64,000 nt of DNA from JABDQZ01 sp963801985. GTDB lineage: Bacteria; Pseudomonadota; Gammaproteobacteria; Chromatiales; Chromatiaceae. The position numbers and the translations under genes are program-made. Of this stretch, positions 34,816-43,918 are shown piece by piece; the stretch's first letter is position 1, and every line of letters starts with the position of its first letter. The notes below the pieces were generated by a model. The model had not been told where the DNA came from. It was given only the letters and a program-made list of their open reading frames with translations, and did no database searches. The stretch lies in the NCBI GenBank assembly GCA_963801985.1, contig CAWDGV010000002.1:62001-126000 (forward strand), read 5' to 3'.

Positions 34816-36933
34816 CTATACCCGCTCAGCATCTAATGAATTATTCTCATTTGATTTATCAGTCGAACCGTATTCTTCTGATAACGTTTTTAATGCTGCT
34901 TCTTTACTTGAGAAGAATCGATCTTTACCAAGCTCATTGACCAGGCCACTTAAAATAAATAACTTGATGACCTGGTACTTGAGGCCGCTAAACATCAATT
35001 TGACACCGAGTTCTTCCAAACGGCTGTTTACTTCGCGAATTTTTTCTTCTCCTGACGCATCCATTTCATTAATGCCGCTGGCAATTATCACAATGGCCTT
35101 CGCATGCGGAAATTCTCGCTGCGCTTCAAGAATAATATCTTCAAAATAAGCCACATTGGTAAAGGTCAGGGCACCATCGAAACGAACCGGTACAAAACTC
35201 TCACTGATAGGCTTGAGGTCATGTGCCTTGATACCACCGAGAGTACCGTCCGGTTTGCGACTGACAATTTCAGCACGTGGCTGCATGGTTTTAATCAGAA
35301 AATGAATCACGGTAAGCACCACACCCAGCAGGATGCCATTGGCAATTGATGGCGCCATGATCAATGTGGCGAAGAAGGTGATAATGCCAATAATGGCCCC
35401 AAAACGATCCACTTTCCAGGCTTGCATCAAAGGCTTAATCCGGATCAAACTGAATACTGCCAGCATAACGATTACCGCCAGCACAGCCTGTGGCAAGTGG
35501 TACAGGTATGGCGTGAAAAACAGCAGCACAAGAACCACCGATGCTGCCGAGATAATGGCAAACAAGCCGGTTTTGGCACCGGTTCGAGCAGCAACAGCGG
35601 ACCGCGAAAACGAACCACTCACAGTGAATGAACCAAAGAAACTACCGGCTATATTAGCTAAACCCTGACCAACCAGTTCTTTACTCGCATCAATCCGCTC
35701 TCCGGTAGAACTGGCAATCGCTTTTGAGATTGACGTCGCTTCCATGAATCCGATCAAGGCCATAACCAGTGCCGCTGGCAATAAGGCAAATACCAGATTC
35801 CACTCAACTGTCGGCACTGCCAAACTGGGCAGCCCCTCGGGCACAACACCCACAACAGCACCACCTGCAGAGAGAATTATGTTGCCTTCCTCGACCTTGG
35901 AAAAACGCCATACCTTATCTTCTACTGTGTAACCCTCAGGGATATAGTCAGTACTTAAGACGTATAAATTATCATTGGCATCACGTGCAGAAGTAAACAC
36001 AATGCCATGGATGTTGATCAAACGCGTGGTATTTTCTGATTTGAGTACCGACAATTCATGATCCAGCACTGCAGCTTTGGCTGATAAATTGGCAGAGTTT
36101 TTAATATCATCCTTTGCTTTGAATGCTTTGGCCTGTCGGCGTAATTCTGCAACTTCGGTAATTAGCTCTCCAATACGACTTTCAGTTGTCGCGTAAGTCT
36201 GCAATAGTTCGGCCGTATGGCTTTCATTAAATTGGTCGGGCGTGACGGATACTTTGTTTTCAAAACCGATAAGGGCACTTACCAGCGTAGTCAAAACGAC
36301 AACGATTAAAACACCCGGTAAAGTTGGTTTATAACGTCGTAAACCGGAAATAATCAACCAGGCAGCGAGTGCAAATGCCAGGGTCAATACATGCATATCG
36401 GGTATCTGCGTAAGTACCCGCCATAAATCGGCAAGGTAGTTATCGGTACGCGGAAAAGGTACGCCAATAATTTTACTTAACTGCGATAAGCCGATAATCA
36501 AAGCCGCCGCGTTGGTAAAACCGACAATTACCGGGCTGGATAATAAATTGACGATCGCACCAAGCCGGAATATGCCCAATATGAGACGCAGCACCCCCAC
36601 CATCAATGCCAGCATGATGGAAAGTTCGATAAAGGTGGCACTGCCAGGTGTTGCAAAGGGTATTAAAGCGGCGGCCGACATCAACGACAGCATCGCGACG
36701 GGGCCAGTATGTAACTGGCTGGAGGAACCCCACAGCGATGCAATAATCACGGGAACGAACGATGCGTACAGGCCATATACTACAGGCAGTCCGGCCAATT
36801 GCGCATACGCCATACTTTGTGGCACCAGTATCAAAGCCACGGTGATACCTGCAATTAAATCGGCACGAATTTTATCGCCTGTAAACGGAAACCAGCGAAT
36901 AAAAGGGAATAACGTAACAAGGAAATTATTCAT
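34816..36933 (-). CDS. SulP family anion transporter with a large inter-helix insert and STAS domain
   Basis: The 705-residue protein has the SulP membrane core: DLIAGITVALILVPQSMAYAQLAGLP near residue 25, GSSSQLHTGPVAMLSL near 70, VIVGFTNAAALIIGLSQL near 135, GSFTVSGSFSRSAVA near 440. A C-terminal STAS domain covers about 570-690. SulP proteins carry sulfate, bicarbonate or other anions; the substrate is not determined. About 130 residues (roughly 226-360, nucleotides 35857-36258) are inserted after the helix ending LVSALIGFE and include a charged coiled-coil-like stretch. Ordinary bacterial SulPs are about 560-600 residues. ATG 36933 is preferred over an upstream TTG. Confidence 0.9.
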   Translation of the reverse strand: MNNFLVTLFPFIRWFPFTGDKIRADLIAGITVALILVPQSMAYAQLAGLPVVYGLYASFVPVIIASLWGSSSQLHTGPVAMLSLMSAAALIPFATPGSATFIELSIMLALMVGVLRLILGIFRLGAIVNLLSSPVIVGFTNAAALIIGLSQLSKIIGVPFPRTDNYLADLWRVLTQIPDMHVLTLAFALAAWLIISGLRRYKPTLPGVLIVVVLTTLVSALIGFENKVSVTPDQFNESHTAELLQTYATTESRIGELITEVAELRRQAKAFKAKDDIKNSANLSAKAAVLDHELSVLKSENTTRLINIHGIVFTSARDANDNLYVLSTDYIPEGYTVEDKVWRFSKVEEGNIILSAGGAVVGVVPEGLPSLAVPTVEWNLVFALLPAALVMALIGFMEATSISKAIASSTGERIDASKELVGQGLANIAGSFFGSFTVSGSFSRSAVAARTGAKTGLFAIISAASVVLVLLFFTPYLYHLPQAVLAVIVMLAVFSLIRIKPLMQAWKVDRFGAIIGIITFFATLIMAPSIANGILLGVVLTVIHFLIKTMQPRAEIVSRKPDGTLGGIKAHDLKPISESFVPVRFDGALTFTNVAYFEDIILEAQREFPHAKAIVIIASGINEMDASGEEKIREVNSRLEELGVKLMFSGLKYQVIKLFILSGLVNELGKDRFFSSKEAALKTLSEEYGSTDKSNENNSLDAERV

Positions 36934-36942
36934 ATTTAACAA

Positions 36943-37295
36943 CCCGGCATCTTTTAATCATCTTTTAATAGATTCTTAAAATAACGAAGCGCTTACATAT
37001 CGATAGCTTCAGTGAATTTTGTCAGGCCAAAATAAAAAGATACACCTATAAGCCATTGATAATAAAAGACTTTTAACATTACTGGCCTAAAATTTTCGTT
37101 ATATTAGCATATTCTTACATTTATAACTATTAGATCAGTCAATGATTGCGATTGCGTTCTATCTATCATTTACATTGCTTAAGACGCAAGCAATGCAACC
37201 GTAATACAGCACTGCTGGCCGCCATTTACAGTAAAACTATTCCAGACAGGTGCAACCTGAACAGCTAGGTAAAAATCTTTGTGGTAAAAAAATTT
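36943..37295. other. Intergenic region between glmS and sulP
   Basis: The 353 bp are AT-rich with no gene that I can support. It contains a perfect hairpin CATTGCTT-N7-AAGCAATG (37173-37195) without a following T run. A small palindrome CAGGT-GCA-ACCTG lies at 37249-37261. The sulP promoter should be here, but no strong -35/-10 pair stands out. I see no glmS ribozyme or riboswitch; this is downstream of glmS in any case. Confidence 0.5.
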
Positions 37296-39122
37296 TTATT
37301 CGACGGTTACCGATTTAGCGAGATTGCGGGGCTGATCCACATTGGTGCCTTTCAACACCGCCACATGATATGACAATAACTGTAGCGGTATACTGTAAAC
37401 AATCGGCGCTGTTGATGGATAAATATCCGACAAAGTCAGGTTCTCGTAATGATCCAGGTCAATGCGGACATTCTGGTCACTGAAAAGAAACAGCTGACCA
37501 CCACGGGCACGGACCTCCTGCAGGTTGGACAGGACTTTTTCCAGTAATGGATCATTCGGCAAGGCACAGACAACCGGTATCTTCTCATCCACCAGAGCCA
37601 GTGGACCATGCTTGAGTTCACCTGCCGGGTAAGCCTCGGCATGAATGTAGGAAATCTCTTTTAACTTCAAGGCACCTTCCATTGCCACCGGGTAAAAAGG
37701 TCCGCGTCCCAAAAATAAAGCATTGTGCTTGTCGGAAAAATGTTGCGCCATCTCCTTGATGGCATCAGACAACTCGAGCACCACTTCGACCTGGCGGGGC
37801 AGGGCTTCCAACTCATCGATGAGCTGCTTTTCTTTTACTGCGGTCAATCCCTTGCGTCGTGACAATGCAATCGTCAACAAGCGTAATGCCACCAGCTGCG
37901 TAGTAAATGCCTTGGTGGATGCCACGCCGATTTCCGGTCCCGCACGCGTCATCAGGGCAACATCGGACTCACGTACCAGGGAACTTTCCGGCACGTTACA
38001 GATGCACAGGCTGCCGAGGTAATCGAGGCGTTGTGTTTTACGTAATGCCGCCAGGGTATCGGCGGTTTCACCTGACTGGGAGATGGTGATAACCAGGGTG
38101 TTTTCTGCCACTACGGTTTTACGGTAACGAAACTCGCTGGCCACTTCCACCTGGCAGGGCATTCCTGCTTCTTCAAGCCAGTATCGAGCTACCAGACCGG
38201 CATGATAGCTGGTACCACAGGCAATAATCTGTACGTTCTGGGTTTTATCCAGTAATTCCGAGGTGACATGGCCAAAACTTTCTTCCAGTAATCGGCCATT
38301 ATGAATACGGCCTTCCAGGGTTTCCGCAATCACCGAGGGCTGCTCGTAAATCTCCTTGAGCATGTAATGATCATATTGTCCTTTATCTGCCTGGTTAGCC
38401 TTGATTTCAGACTTGCGGATTTCACGCTCTACCGGATTACCTGCGTCATCATAAATGGCAACCGAATCAACACGAATATCGGCCAGATCACCTTCTTCCA
38501 GAAAGATAAAGTTCTGTGTGACTGGCAACAAGGCAAACACATCCGAAGCAATGTAGTTACCATCTTTACCCAGCCCGATCACCAGCGGACTGCCAGATCG
38601 GGTTACGACCAGTCTGCCTGGCTCAGCAATATTAACCGCCGCAAGTCCATAGGCACCGACCAATTGCTTTTTGGCATTTTGGATAGCTACCAGCAGGTCA
38701 TTGTTAACCTCGAGTTCACTGGCCAGTAAATGCACGATGACTTCTGTGTCTGTTTCCGAAGTGAACTGATAACCCCTTGCAGTCAAAGATTCACGTAACG
38801 CGGCATGATTTTCGATAATGCCATTATGTACGATCGCCACCTGTTCGCCACTCATGTGTGGGTGAGCATTGCGTTCTACCGGCATGCCATGCGTCGCCCA
38901 GCGGGTATGGGCGATGCCAATTTTACTGTGCAACATTGCCTCTTCAGCCAGTTGCTGAAGGCCATCAACCTTACCGACTGAACGAATGCGTTGTAGCTGT
39001 CCCTGGTCAGAAAAAACCGCCAGTCCAGCCGAGTCATATCCCCGGTATTCAAGTCGCTGCAGTCCATCCAGTAAAACCGGCACGATATCCTGTTTTGCAA
39101 TTGCTCCGACAATGCCACACAT
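37296..39122 (-). CDS. glmS: Glutamine--fructose-6-phosphate aminotransferase (isomerizing)
   Basis: The 608-residue enzyme makes glucosamine-6-phosphate, the entry to amino-sugar and peptidoglycan synthesis. Catalytic Cys2 (MCGIVGAIA) starts the glutaminase domain, with TRWATHG near 75 and HNGIIEN near 97. Two SIS domains follow (SQSGETADTL near 350, GRGPFYPVAMEGALKLKEISY near 475) and the C-terminal PRNLAKSVTVE. It lies 11 bp after glmU, so glmU-glmS are co-transcribed. Confidence 0.97.
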   Translation of the reverse strand: MCGIVGAIAKQDIVPVLLDGLQRLEYRGYDSAGLAVFSDQGQLQRIRSVGKVDGLQQLAEEAMLHSKIGIAHTRWATHGMPVERNAHPHMSGEQVAIVHNGIIENHAALRESLTARGYQFTSETDTEVIVHLLASELEVNNDLLVAIQNAKKQLVGAYGLAAVNIAEPGRLVVTRSGSPLVIGLGKDGNYIASDVFALLPVTQNFIFLEEGDLADIRVDSVAIYDDAGNPVEREIRKSEIKANQADKGQYDHYMLKEIYEQPSVIAETLEGRIHNGRLLEESFGHVTSELLDKTQNVQIIACGTSYHAGLVARYWLEEAGMPCQVEVASEFRYRKTVVAENTLVITISQSGETADTLAALRKTQRLDYLGSLCICNVPESSLVRESDVALMTRAGPEIGVASTKAFTTQLVALRLLTIALSRRKGLTAVKEKQLIDELEALPRQVEVVLELSDAIKEMAQHFSDKHNALFLGRGPFYPVAMEGALKLKEISYIHAEAYPAGELKHGPLALVDEKIPVVCALPNDPLLEKVLSNLQEVRARGGQLFLFSDQNVRIDLDHYENLTLSDIYPSTAPIVYSIPLQLLSYHVAVLKGTNVDQPRNLAKSVTVE

Positions 39123-39133
39123 AACGATGCTCT

Positions 39134-40504
39134 CTAGTTTTTCCCTGTGGGTTTTTTCACTGGACGCTGCCAGTTCTGCATGGTTACCTGGCGCGCGCGC
39201 GCCAGGGTCAATTTATCTTCAGGTGCCTCTTTGGTAATCACTGAACCGGCACCAATGGTTGCGCCTTTTTGCACGGTAACCGGGGCCACCAGTGCAGTAT
39301 TTGAACCAATAAAGGCATTATCTCCAATAATGGTTTTATGCTTGTTGGCACCGTCATAGTTACAGGTGATTGTACCAGCGCCAATGTTGACCTTTTCTCC
39401 GACCTCGCTATCACCAACATAACTCAGGTGGTTGACCTTGCTACCTTGCGCAACACGCGTATTTTTCAATTCGACAAAATTTCCGATGTGATTTTCACCG
39501 ACAAGGCTGGTGCCTGGGCGAATCCTGGAAAATGGACCAATTTTACATGCCATGCCAATCTTGGCATTTTCGATAACACAGTTTTCCAGAATGGTGACAT
39601 TATCAGCAATCACGGTATCTTTGATCACCGTGTTAGCACCGATTTGAACGTTGTTCCCGATAACAACATCGCCTTCCAGAATAACATTGACATCAATTAT
39701 CGTATCCTGGCCTGTTTCAATATTGCCGCGTATATCAAGCCGCGCCGGGTCAATCAGTGTCACGCCATTGCGCATCAGGATTTCTGCCTGATGTAACTGG
39801 TACTCTCTTTCCAGCCGCGCCAGTTGCACCCGGTCATTGACCCCACTGACTTCTGCTTCCGAGTTGGGATGAACTGCCAACACGGTGACTTTGTCCCGGA
39901 CCGCAAAAGCGACAACATCCGTCAGGTAATACTCTTGCTGGGCATTATCATTTCCCAGGTTATCCAGCCAGCCACAAAGCTCGTGACGGGAGATCGCCAT
40001 AATTCCGGTATTGATTTCATTAATTGTGAGTTCGTCAGATGATGCATCTTTTTGTTCAACAATGGCAACAATCTGTTCGTAATCATCTCGAACAATGCGG
40101 CCATAACCGGTTGGGTCTTGCAGTTTAACTGTGAGCAGGGAAAGTTCGGAGGTTGAGGCCGTCAGTTTCGCCAGGGTTTCAGGATTAACCAGTGGTACAT
40201 CGCCATACAGAATCAGGACTTTATCTACATCACCCAGATGCGGAGTAGCCTGCATAACCGCATGGCCAGTACCCAACTGCTCTGTCTGCTCAGCCCAGAC
40301 CAGGCTGGCATCGTCAATAACTGTTTTCACCAGCTCGCCGCCATGACCGTAGACTACAACTATCCTGTGGGGTTCGAGCTGTTTGGCTGCATCAATCACA
40401 TGTTGCAGCATGGGTTTGGCTGCTACCGGATGTAAAACCTTTGGCAGGGATGACTTCATCCGAGTACCCTGACCGGCCGCCAGAATTACAACACCCAGTT
40501 TCAT
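39134..40504 (-). CDS. glmU: Bifunctional UDP-N-acetylglucosamine pyrophosphorylase / glucosamine-1-phosphate acetyltransferase
   Basis: The protein, 456 residues from MKLGVVILAAG, has an N-terminal uridyltransferase domain with LAAGQGTRMKSSLPKVL near residue 7 and YGDVPL near 100. A C-terminal left-handed beta-helix acetyltransferase follows, with hexapeptide repeats from about 250 (VVIGNNVQIGANTVI) and catalytic-region NFVELKNTR near 345. It makes UDP-GlcNAc from the GlmS product pathway. ATG 40504 gives the family N-terminus with GGAG upstream; ATG 40510 is possible. Confidence 0.97.
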   Translation of the reverse strand: MKLGVVILAAGQGTRMKSSLPKVLHPVAAKPMLQHVIDAAKQLEPHRIVVVYGHGGELVKTVIDDASLVWAEQTEQLGTGHAVMQATPHLGDVDKVLILYGDVPLVNPETLAKLTASTSELSLLTVKLQDPTGYGRIVRDDYEQIVAIVEQKDASSDELTINEINTGIMAISRHELCGWLDNLGNDNAQQEYYLTDVVAFAVRDKVTVLAVHPNSEAEVSGVNDRVQLARLEREYQLHQAEILMRNGVTLIDPARLDIRGNIETGQDTIIDVNVILEGDVVIGNNVQIGANTVIKDTVIADNVTILENCVIENAKIGMACKIGPFSRIRPGTSLVGENHIGNFVELKNTRVAQGSKVNHLSYVGDSEVGEKVNIGAGTITCNYDGANKHKTIIGDNAFIGSNTALVAPVTVQKGATIGAGSVITKEAPEDKLTLARARQVTMQNWQRPVKKPTGKN

Positions 40505-40535
40505 CTGCATCAGCTCCAGTTCTGGTAAATGGCTC

Positions 40536-41024
40536 TCAATTTAGTGTAGGACTATTCGTGCTGTGAATACCAGAAGTTCTTATGTCGTCTTCTGTGGCAT
40601 CACGCACATCAAGAATTTTCACTCTCAGGGTCAGTGTTTTACCTGCCAGCGGGTGATTACCATCGACAGTTAATTTACCGTCTTCAATCTTGGTCACATA
40701 GAAGGTCTTGGTTTCATTTTTATCATTCTGCATCTGTACTTCCGCGCCAATTTGGCGGAATTGCGGAGGTACATTATCAACATCGTCGGTGAACATCAGG
40801 TCAGGATCTGGCTCGCCAAAACCATTTTCCGGCGGAATCTCACTGGTCACTTCATCACCAGCCTGCTTGCCTTCCAGTGCTGAATCCATACCACCAAGCA
40901 ATTCAGTATCCCCACCGTAAACATAACCAACGGGAATATCATTCTGTTCGACGATTGTCCCGCTCTCATCATTAATGACATAGGTTAACGAAATATATTT
41001 ACCCGGTTTAATTTTTTCTTTCAT
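40536..41024 (-). CDS. FKBP-type peptidyl-prolyl isomerase, SlyD-like
   Basis: The 162-residue protein has the short FKBP fold of the SlyD/FkpB group: YVINDESGTIVEQ near residue 16, GYVYGGDTELLGGMDSALEGKQAGDE near 30-55, and an inserted flap domain (about 65-125) before HPLAGKTLTLRVKILDVR near 125. The insert gives SlyD proteins chaperone activity. It lacks the His/Cys-rich metal-binding tail of E. coli SlyD. It lies between the atp terminator and glmU (31 bp to the chosen glmU start), perhaps sharing the glmUS transcript. Confidence 0.9.
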   Translation of the reverse strand: MKEKIKPGKYISLTYVINDESGTIVEQNDIPVGYVYGGDTELLGGMDSALEGKQAGDEVTSEIPPENGFGEPDPDLMFTDDVDNVPPQFRQIGAEVQMQNDKNETKTFYVTKIEDGKLTVDGNHPLAGKTLTLRVKILDVRDATEDDIRTSGIHSTNSPTLN

Positions 41025-41034
41025 CTAATTTCCT

Positions 41035-41085
41035 AAAAACAAAACGGCCCTTAGGAAACAAAGTAGACGTTTCCATAAGAGCCGT
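41035..41085 (-). terminator. Intrinsic terminator of the atp operon
   Basis: The hairpin ACGGC.CTTA-GGAAAC / GTTTCC-ATAAG.GCCGT (41044-41085) is followed on the minus strand by a T-rich tract (GTTTTGTTTTT). It lies 35 bp after the atpC stop and overlaps the leader of the FKBP gene, so it might also act as an attenuator. Confidence 0.75.
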
Positions 41086-41120
41086 ATAATAAGTGATCAG
41101 TGCCAAATATTGAATTAAGT

Positions 41121-41540
41121 TTAACTACCTTTTTTCTTGAGACGCTTAATAGTCCTTAACTGGGCAACAGCATCAGCCAGTTCCGCCTTGGCTTTGGCAT
41201 ATTCGAAATCAGACCTCTGATTTTCCAGGGCATCTTCGGCTCTGCGCTTGGCCGATTCTGCAGCCGCTTCATCCAGGTCACGCGCTCTTACAGCAGTATC
41301 GGCCAGAATGGTTACCATGTGTGGCTGAACTTCCAGCATGCCGCCTGAAACATAAAAATGTTCGACTTTATCGCCGTTGGTGACACGCACGTCACCGGCC
41401 TTGATCTGCGAGACAAAAGGGGTATGTCGAGGAGCAATACCTACTTCGCCCATAACGGCTGGTACGTATACCATCTCGCCCAGGCCGGAAAACATCTCGC
41501 CTTCAGCACTCACAATATCGACATGTATTGTCATCGACAT
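41121..41540 (-). CDS. atpC: ATP synthase epsilon subunit
   Basis: The 139-residue F1 central-stalk subunit has an N-terminal beta-sandwich (IHVDIVSAEGEMFSG, GEVGIAPRHTPFVSQIKAG near 30-50) and C-terminal helices that can inhibit hydrolysis. It is the last gene of the atp operon. Confidence 0.97.
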   Translation of the reverse strand: MSMTIHVDIVSAEGEMFSGLGEMVYVPAVMGEVGIAPRHTPFVSQIKAGDVRVTNGDKVEHFYVSGGMLEVQPHMVTILADTAVRARDLDEAAAESAKRRAEDALENQRSDFEYAKAKAELADAVAQLRTIKRLKKKGS

Positions 41541-41562
41541 ATTAATATCTCCGACTTAACCC

Positions 41563-42942
41563 TTAATTACTCTTCTCTGCATTGGCGATGACTTCATCAA
41601 TACCGCCGCACATGTAAAAAGCCTGTTCAGGCAAGTGATCGTATTCGCCGCCAACAATGGCTTTGAAATCCTTGATGGTGTCTTTCACACTGACATATTT
41701 GCCTGGTGCACCGGTGAAGACTTCAGCAACAAAGAATGGCTGTGACAGGAAGCGCTGGATTTTACGTGCGCGGTTAACTGCCAGCTTGTCATCTTCTGAC
41801 AATTCATCCATACCCAGGATTGCAATAATATCTTTCAATTCCTTATAGCGCTGCAGAATACCCTGAACACTTCGAGCTACTTCATAGTGTTCCTGGCCAA
41901 CTGAGTTCGGCTCCAGGATACGACTGGTTGAATCCAGCGGATCAACAGCAGGGTAAATACCCAGTTCCGCAATTGAGCGTGACAGTACCAACGTTGCATC
42001 AAGGTGAGCGAAGGTTGTTGCTGGTGACGGGTCAGTCAAGTCATCAGCAGGTACATAAACCGCCTGGAATGAGGTAATTGATCCGGTTTTGGTTGAAGTA
42101 ATACGTTCCTGCAAAACACCCATTTCTTCCGCCAGGGTAGGCTGGTAACCCACAGCAGATGGCATACGTCCCAACAATGCAGACACTTCAGTACCCGCCA
42201 ATGTGTAACGATAGATATTATCAACAAACATCAATACATCACGACCTTCATCACGGAAGTTTTCTGCAATAGTCAGGCCGGTCAGTGCAACACGCAGACG
42301 GTTACCAGGAGGCTCATTCATCTGGCCATAAACCAGGGCAACCTTGTCCAGTACGCCACCTTCCTGCATTTCATAGTAGAAATCGTTACCTTCACGGGTA
42401 CGTTCACCGACACCGGCAAATACCGAGAAACCCGAATGCTCTACCGCAATGTTACGAATCAGTTCCATCAGGGTTACGGTCTTGCCAACACCGGCGCCGC
42501 CGAACAGGCCGATTTTACCACCCTTGGCAATTGGCATGATCAGGTCAATAACTTTAATACCTGTCTCAAGAATTTCAGTTTCGCTGGCCTGTTCATCCAG
42601 AGGAGGAGGATCCCGGTGGATTGACATGGTTTTTTCAGCTTCGACTGGACCCAGGTTGTCAATTGGCCGGCCTAGAACGTCCATTACTCGTCCCAGTGTT
42701 TTCTGGCCTACCGGAACCATAATCGGGTTACCGGTTGTTGTTACTTCAACACCACGTTTCAGACCATCCGTTGAGCCCATTGCAATGGTTCTCACCACGC
42801 CATCACCCAAATGCGACTGAACTTCAAGTGTCAAATCCACCGATTCAATACGAAGTGCTTCATAAATCTTAGGCATGCTACTGCGATCAAACTGAACATC
42901 TACGACAGCACCAATGATTTCTACCACTTTACCCGAACTCAT
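41563..42942 (-). CDS. atpD: ATP synthase beta subunit
   Basis: The 459-residue catalytic F1 subunit has the P-loop GGAGVGKTVTLMELI near residue 150, GERTREGND near 180, Walker B VLMFVDNIYRYT near 235 and the ATPase signature PAVDPLDSTSR near 335. Length and order (atpG-atpD-atpC) are standard. Confidence 0.98.
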   Translation of the reverse strand: MSSGKVVEIIGAVVDVQFDRSSMPKIYEALRIESVDLTLEVQSHLGDGVVRTIAMGSTDGLKRGVEVTTTGNPIMVPVGQKTLGRVMDVLGRPIDNLGPVEAEKTMSIHRDPPPLDEQASETEILETGIKVIDLIMPIAKGGKIGLFGGAGVGKTVTLMELIRNIAVEHSGFSVFAGVGERTREGNDFYYEMQEGGVLDKVALVYGQMNEPPGNRLRVALTGLTIAENFRDEGRDVLMFVDNIYRYTLAGTEVSALLGRMPSAVGYQPTLAEEMGVLQERITSTKTGSITSFQAVYVPADDLTDPSPATTFAHLDATLVLSRSIAELGIYPAVDPLDSTSRILEPNSVGQEHYEVARSVQGILQRYKELKDIIAILGMDELSEDDKLAVNRARKIQRFLSQPFFVAEVFTGAPGKYVSVKDTIKDFKAIVGGEYDHLPEQAFYMCGGIDEVIANAEKSN

Positions 42943-43016
42943 TTCCGGTTCCCCTTCAATTACTAAATTTTCTTACTTCCAGTCTTCATCAAATCGCAGA
43001 CTGAAAACAAATATTC

Positions 43017-43877
43017 TTAAACTGCAGCTGCACCACTGACGATCTCGGAAATTTCCTGAGTAATCGCCGCCTGTCTCGCCTTGTTATAAATCAATTGCAG
43101 ATCATTAATCAGGTTGCCAGCATTATCGGTTGCCGCCTTCATTGCCACCATTCGCGCTGACTGTTCACAGGCTGCATTTTCAACAACTGCCTGGTATGCC
43201 AGTGATTCAACATAACGGGTCAGCAGGGCATCGAGTACTTCTTTCGAATCTGGCTCGTAAATATAATCCCAGTGATGTTGCAGTTCTGAGTCTTTTTCCG
43301 AATAAATAGGCACCAGCTGCTCAACTGTCGGTTCCTGCGTCATCGTGTTGACAAAGTGGTTATACGCAATGTACAGGCGGTCCAGTTCACCCTCTGCATA
43401 TTTATCCAGCATGACCTTGACCGGACCAATCAGTTCTTCAATATGCGGTGAATCACCAAGATGTGTTACCTGCGCATTTACCGTTCCACCCATACGTCGG
43501 AAAAACCCCAGCGCTCTGGAACCTATCGTACAAAATTCAGCTTTAATGCCATCATTAGCCAGCTCTGCAATGTTGCGGGTCAGTCTTCTGAACAGGTTAG
43601 TGTTCAGGCCACCACATAATCCCTTATCAGAGGATACGATAATAAAGCCAACCTTCTTGACTTCACGCTCGATCATGAATGGATGTTTATATTCCGGATG
43701 AGCGTGGGATAAATGGGAAATAACAGCTTTCATCTTTTCTGCATATGGGCGCGATGAAGTCATACGCTCTTTTGCCTTGCGCATTTTTGACGCGGCAACC
43801 ATTTCCATTGCACTGGTAATCTTTTGCGTATTTTTTACGCTGGTGATCTGTGTGCGAATTTCTTTTCCGACAGCCAT
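43017..43877 (-). CDS. atpG: ATP synthase gamma subunit
   Basis: The 286-residue rotor shaft has N-terminal helix AVGKEIRTQITSVKNTQKITSAMEMVAASK and C-terminal helix ATDNAGNLINDLQLIYNKARQA, the conserved coiled coil that turns inside the alpha3beta3 ring. It lies between atpA and atpD. Confidence 0.98.
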   Translation of the reverse strand: MAVGKEIRTQITSVKNTQKITSAMEMVAASKMRKAKERMTSSRPYAEKMKAVISHLSHAHPEYKHPFMIEREVKKVGFIIVSSDKGLCGGLNTNLFRRLTRNIAELANDGIKAEFCTIGSRALGFFRRMGGTVNAQVTHLGDSPHIEELIGPVKVMLDKYAEGELDRLYIAYNHFVNTMTQEPTVEQLVPIYSEKDSELQHHWDYIYEPDSKEVLDALLTRYVESLAYQAVVENAACEQSARMVAMKAATDNAGNLINDLQLIYNKARQAAITQEISEIVSGAAAV

Positions 43878-43918
43878 TTAATCCAACCCTTGCTACAGAT
43901 TATTTCTGTTTCAGCCTG

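Noticed and set aside
37173..37195. Perfect hairpin between glmS and sulP considered as a terminator
   Set aside because: It has an 8-bp AT-rich stem and no T run on either strand.
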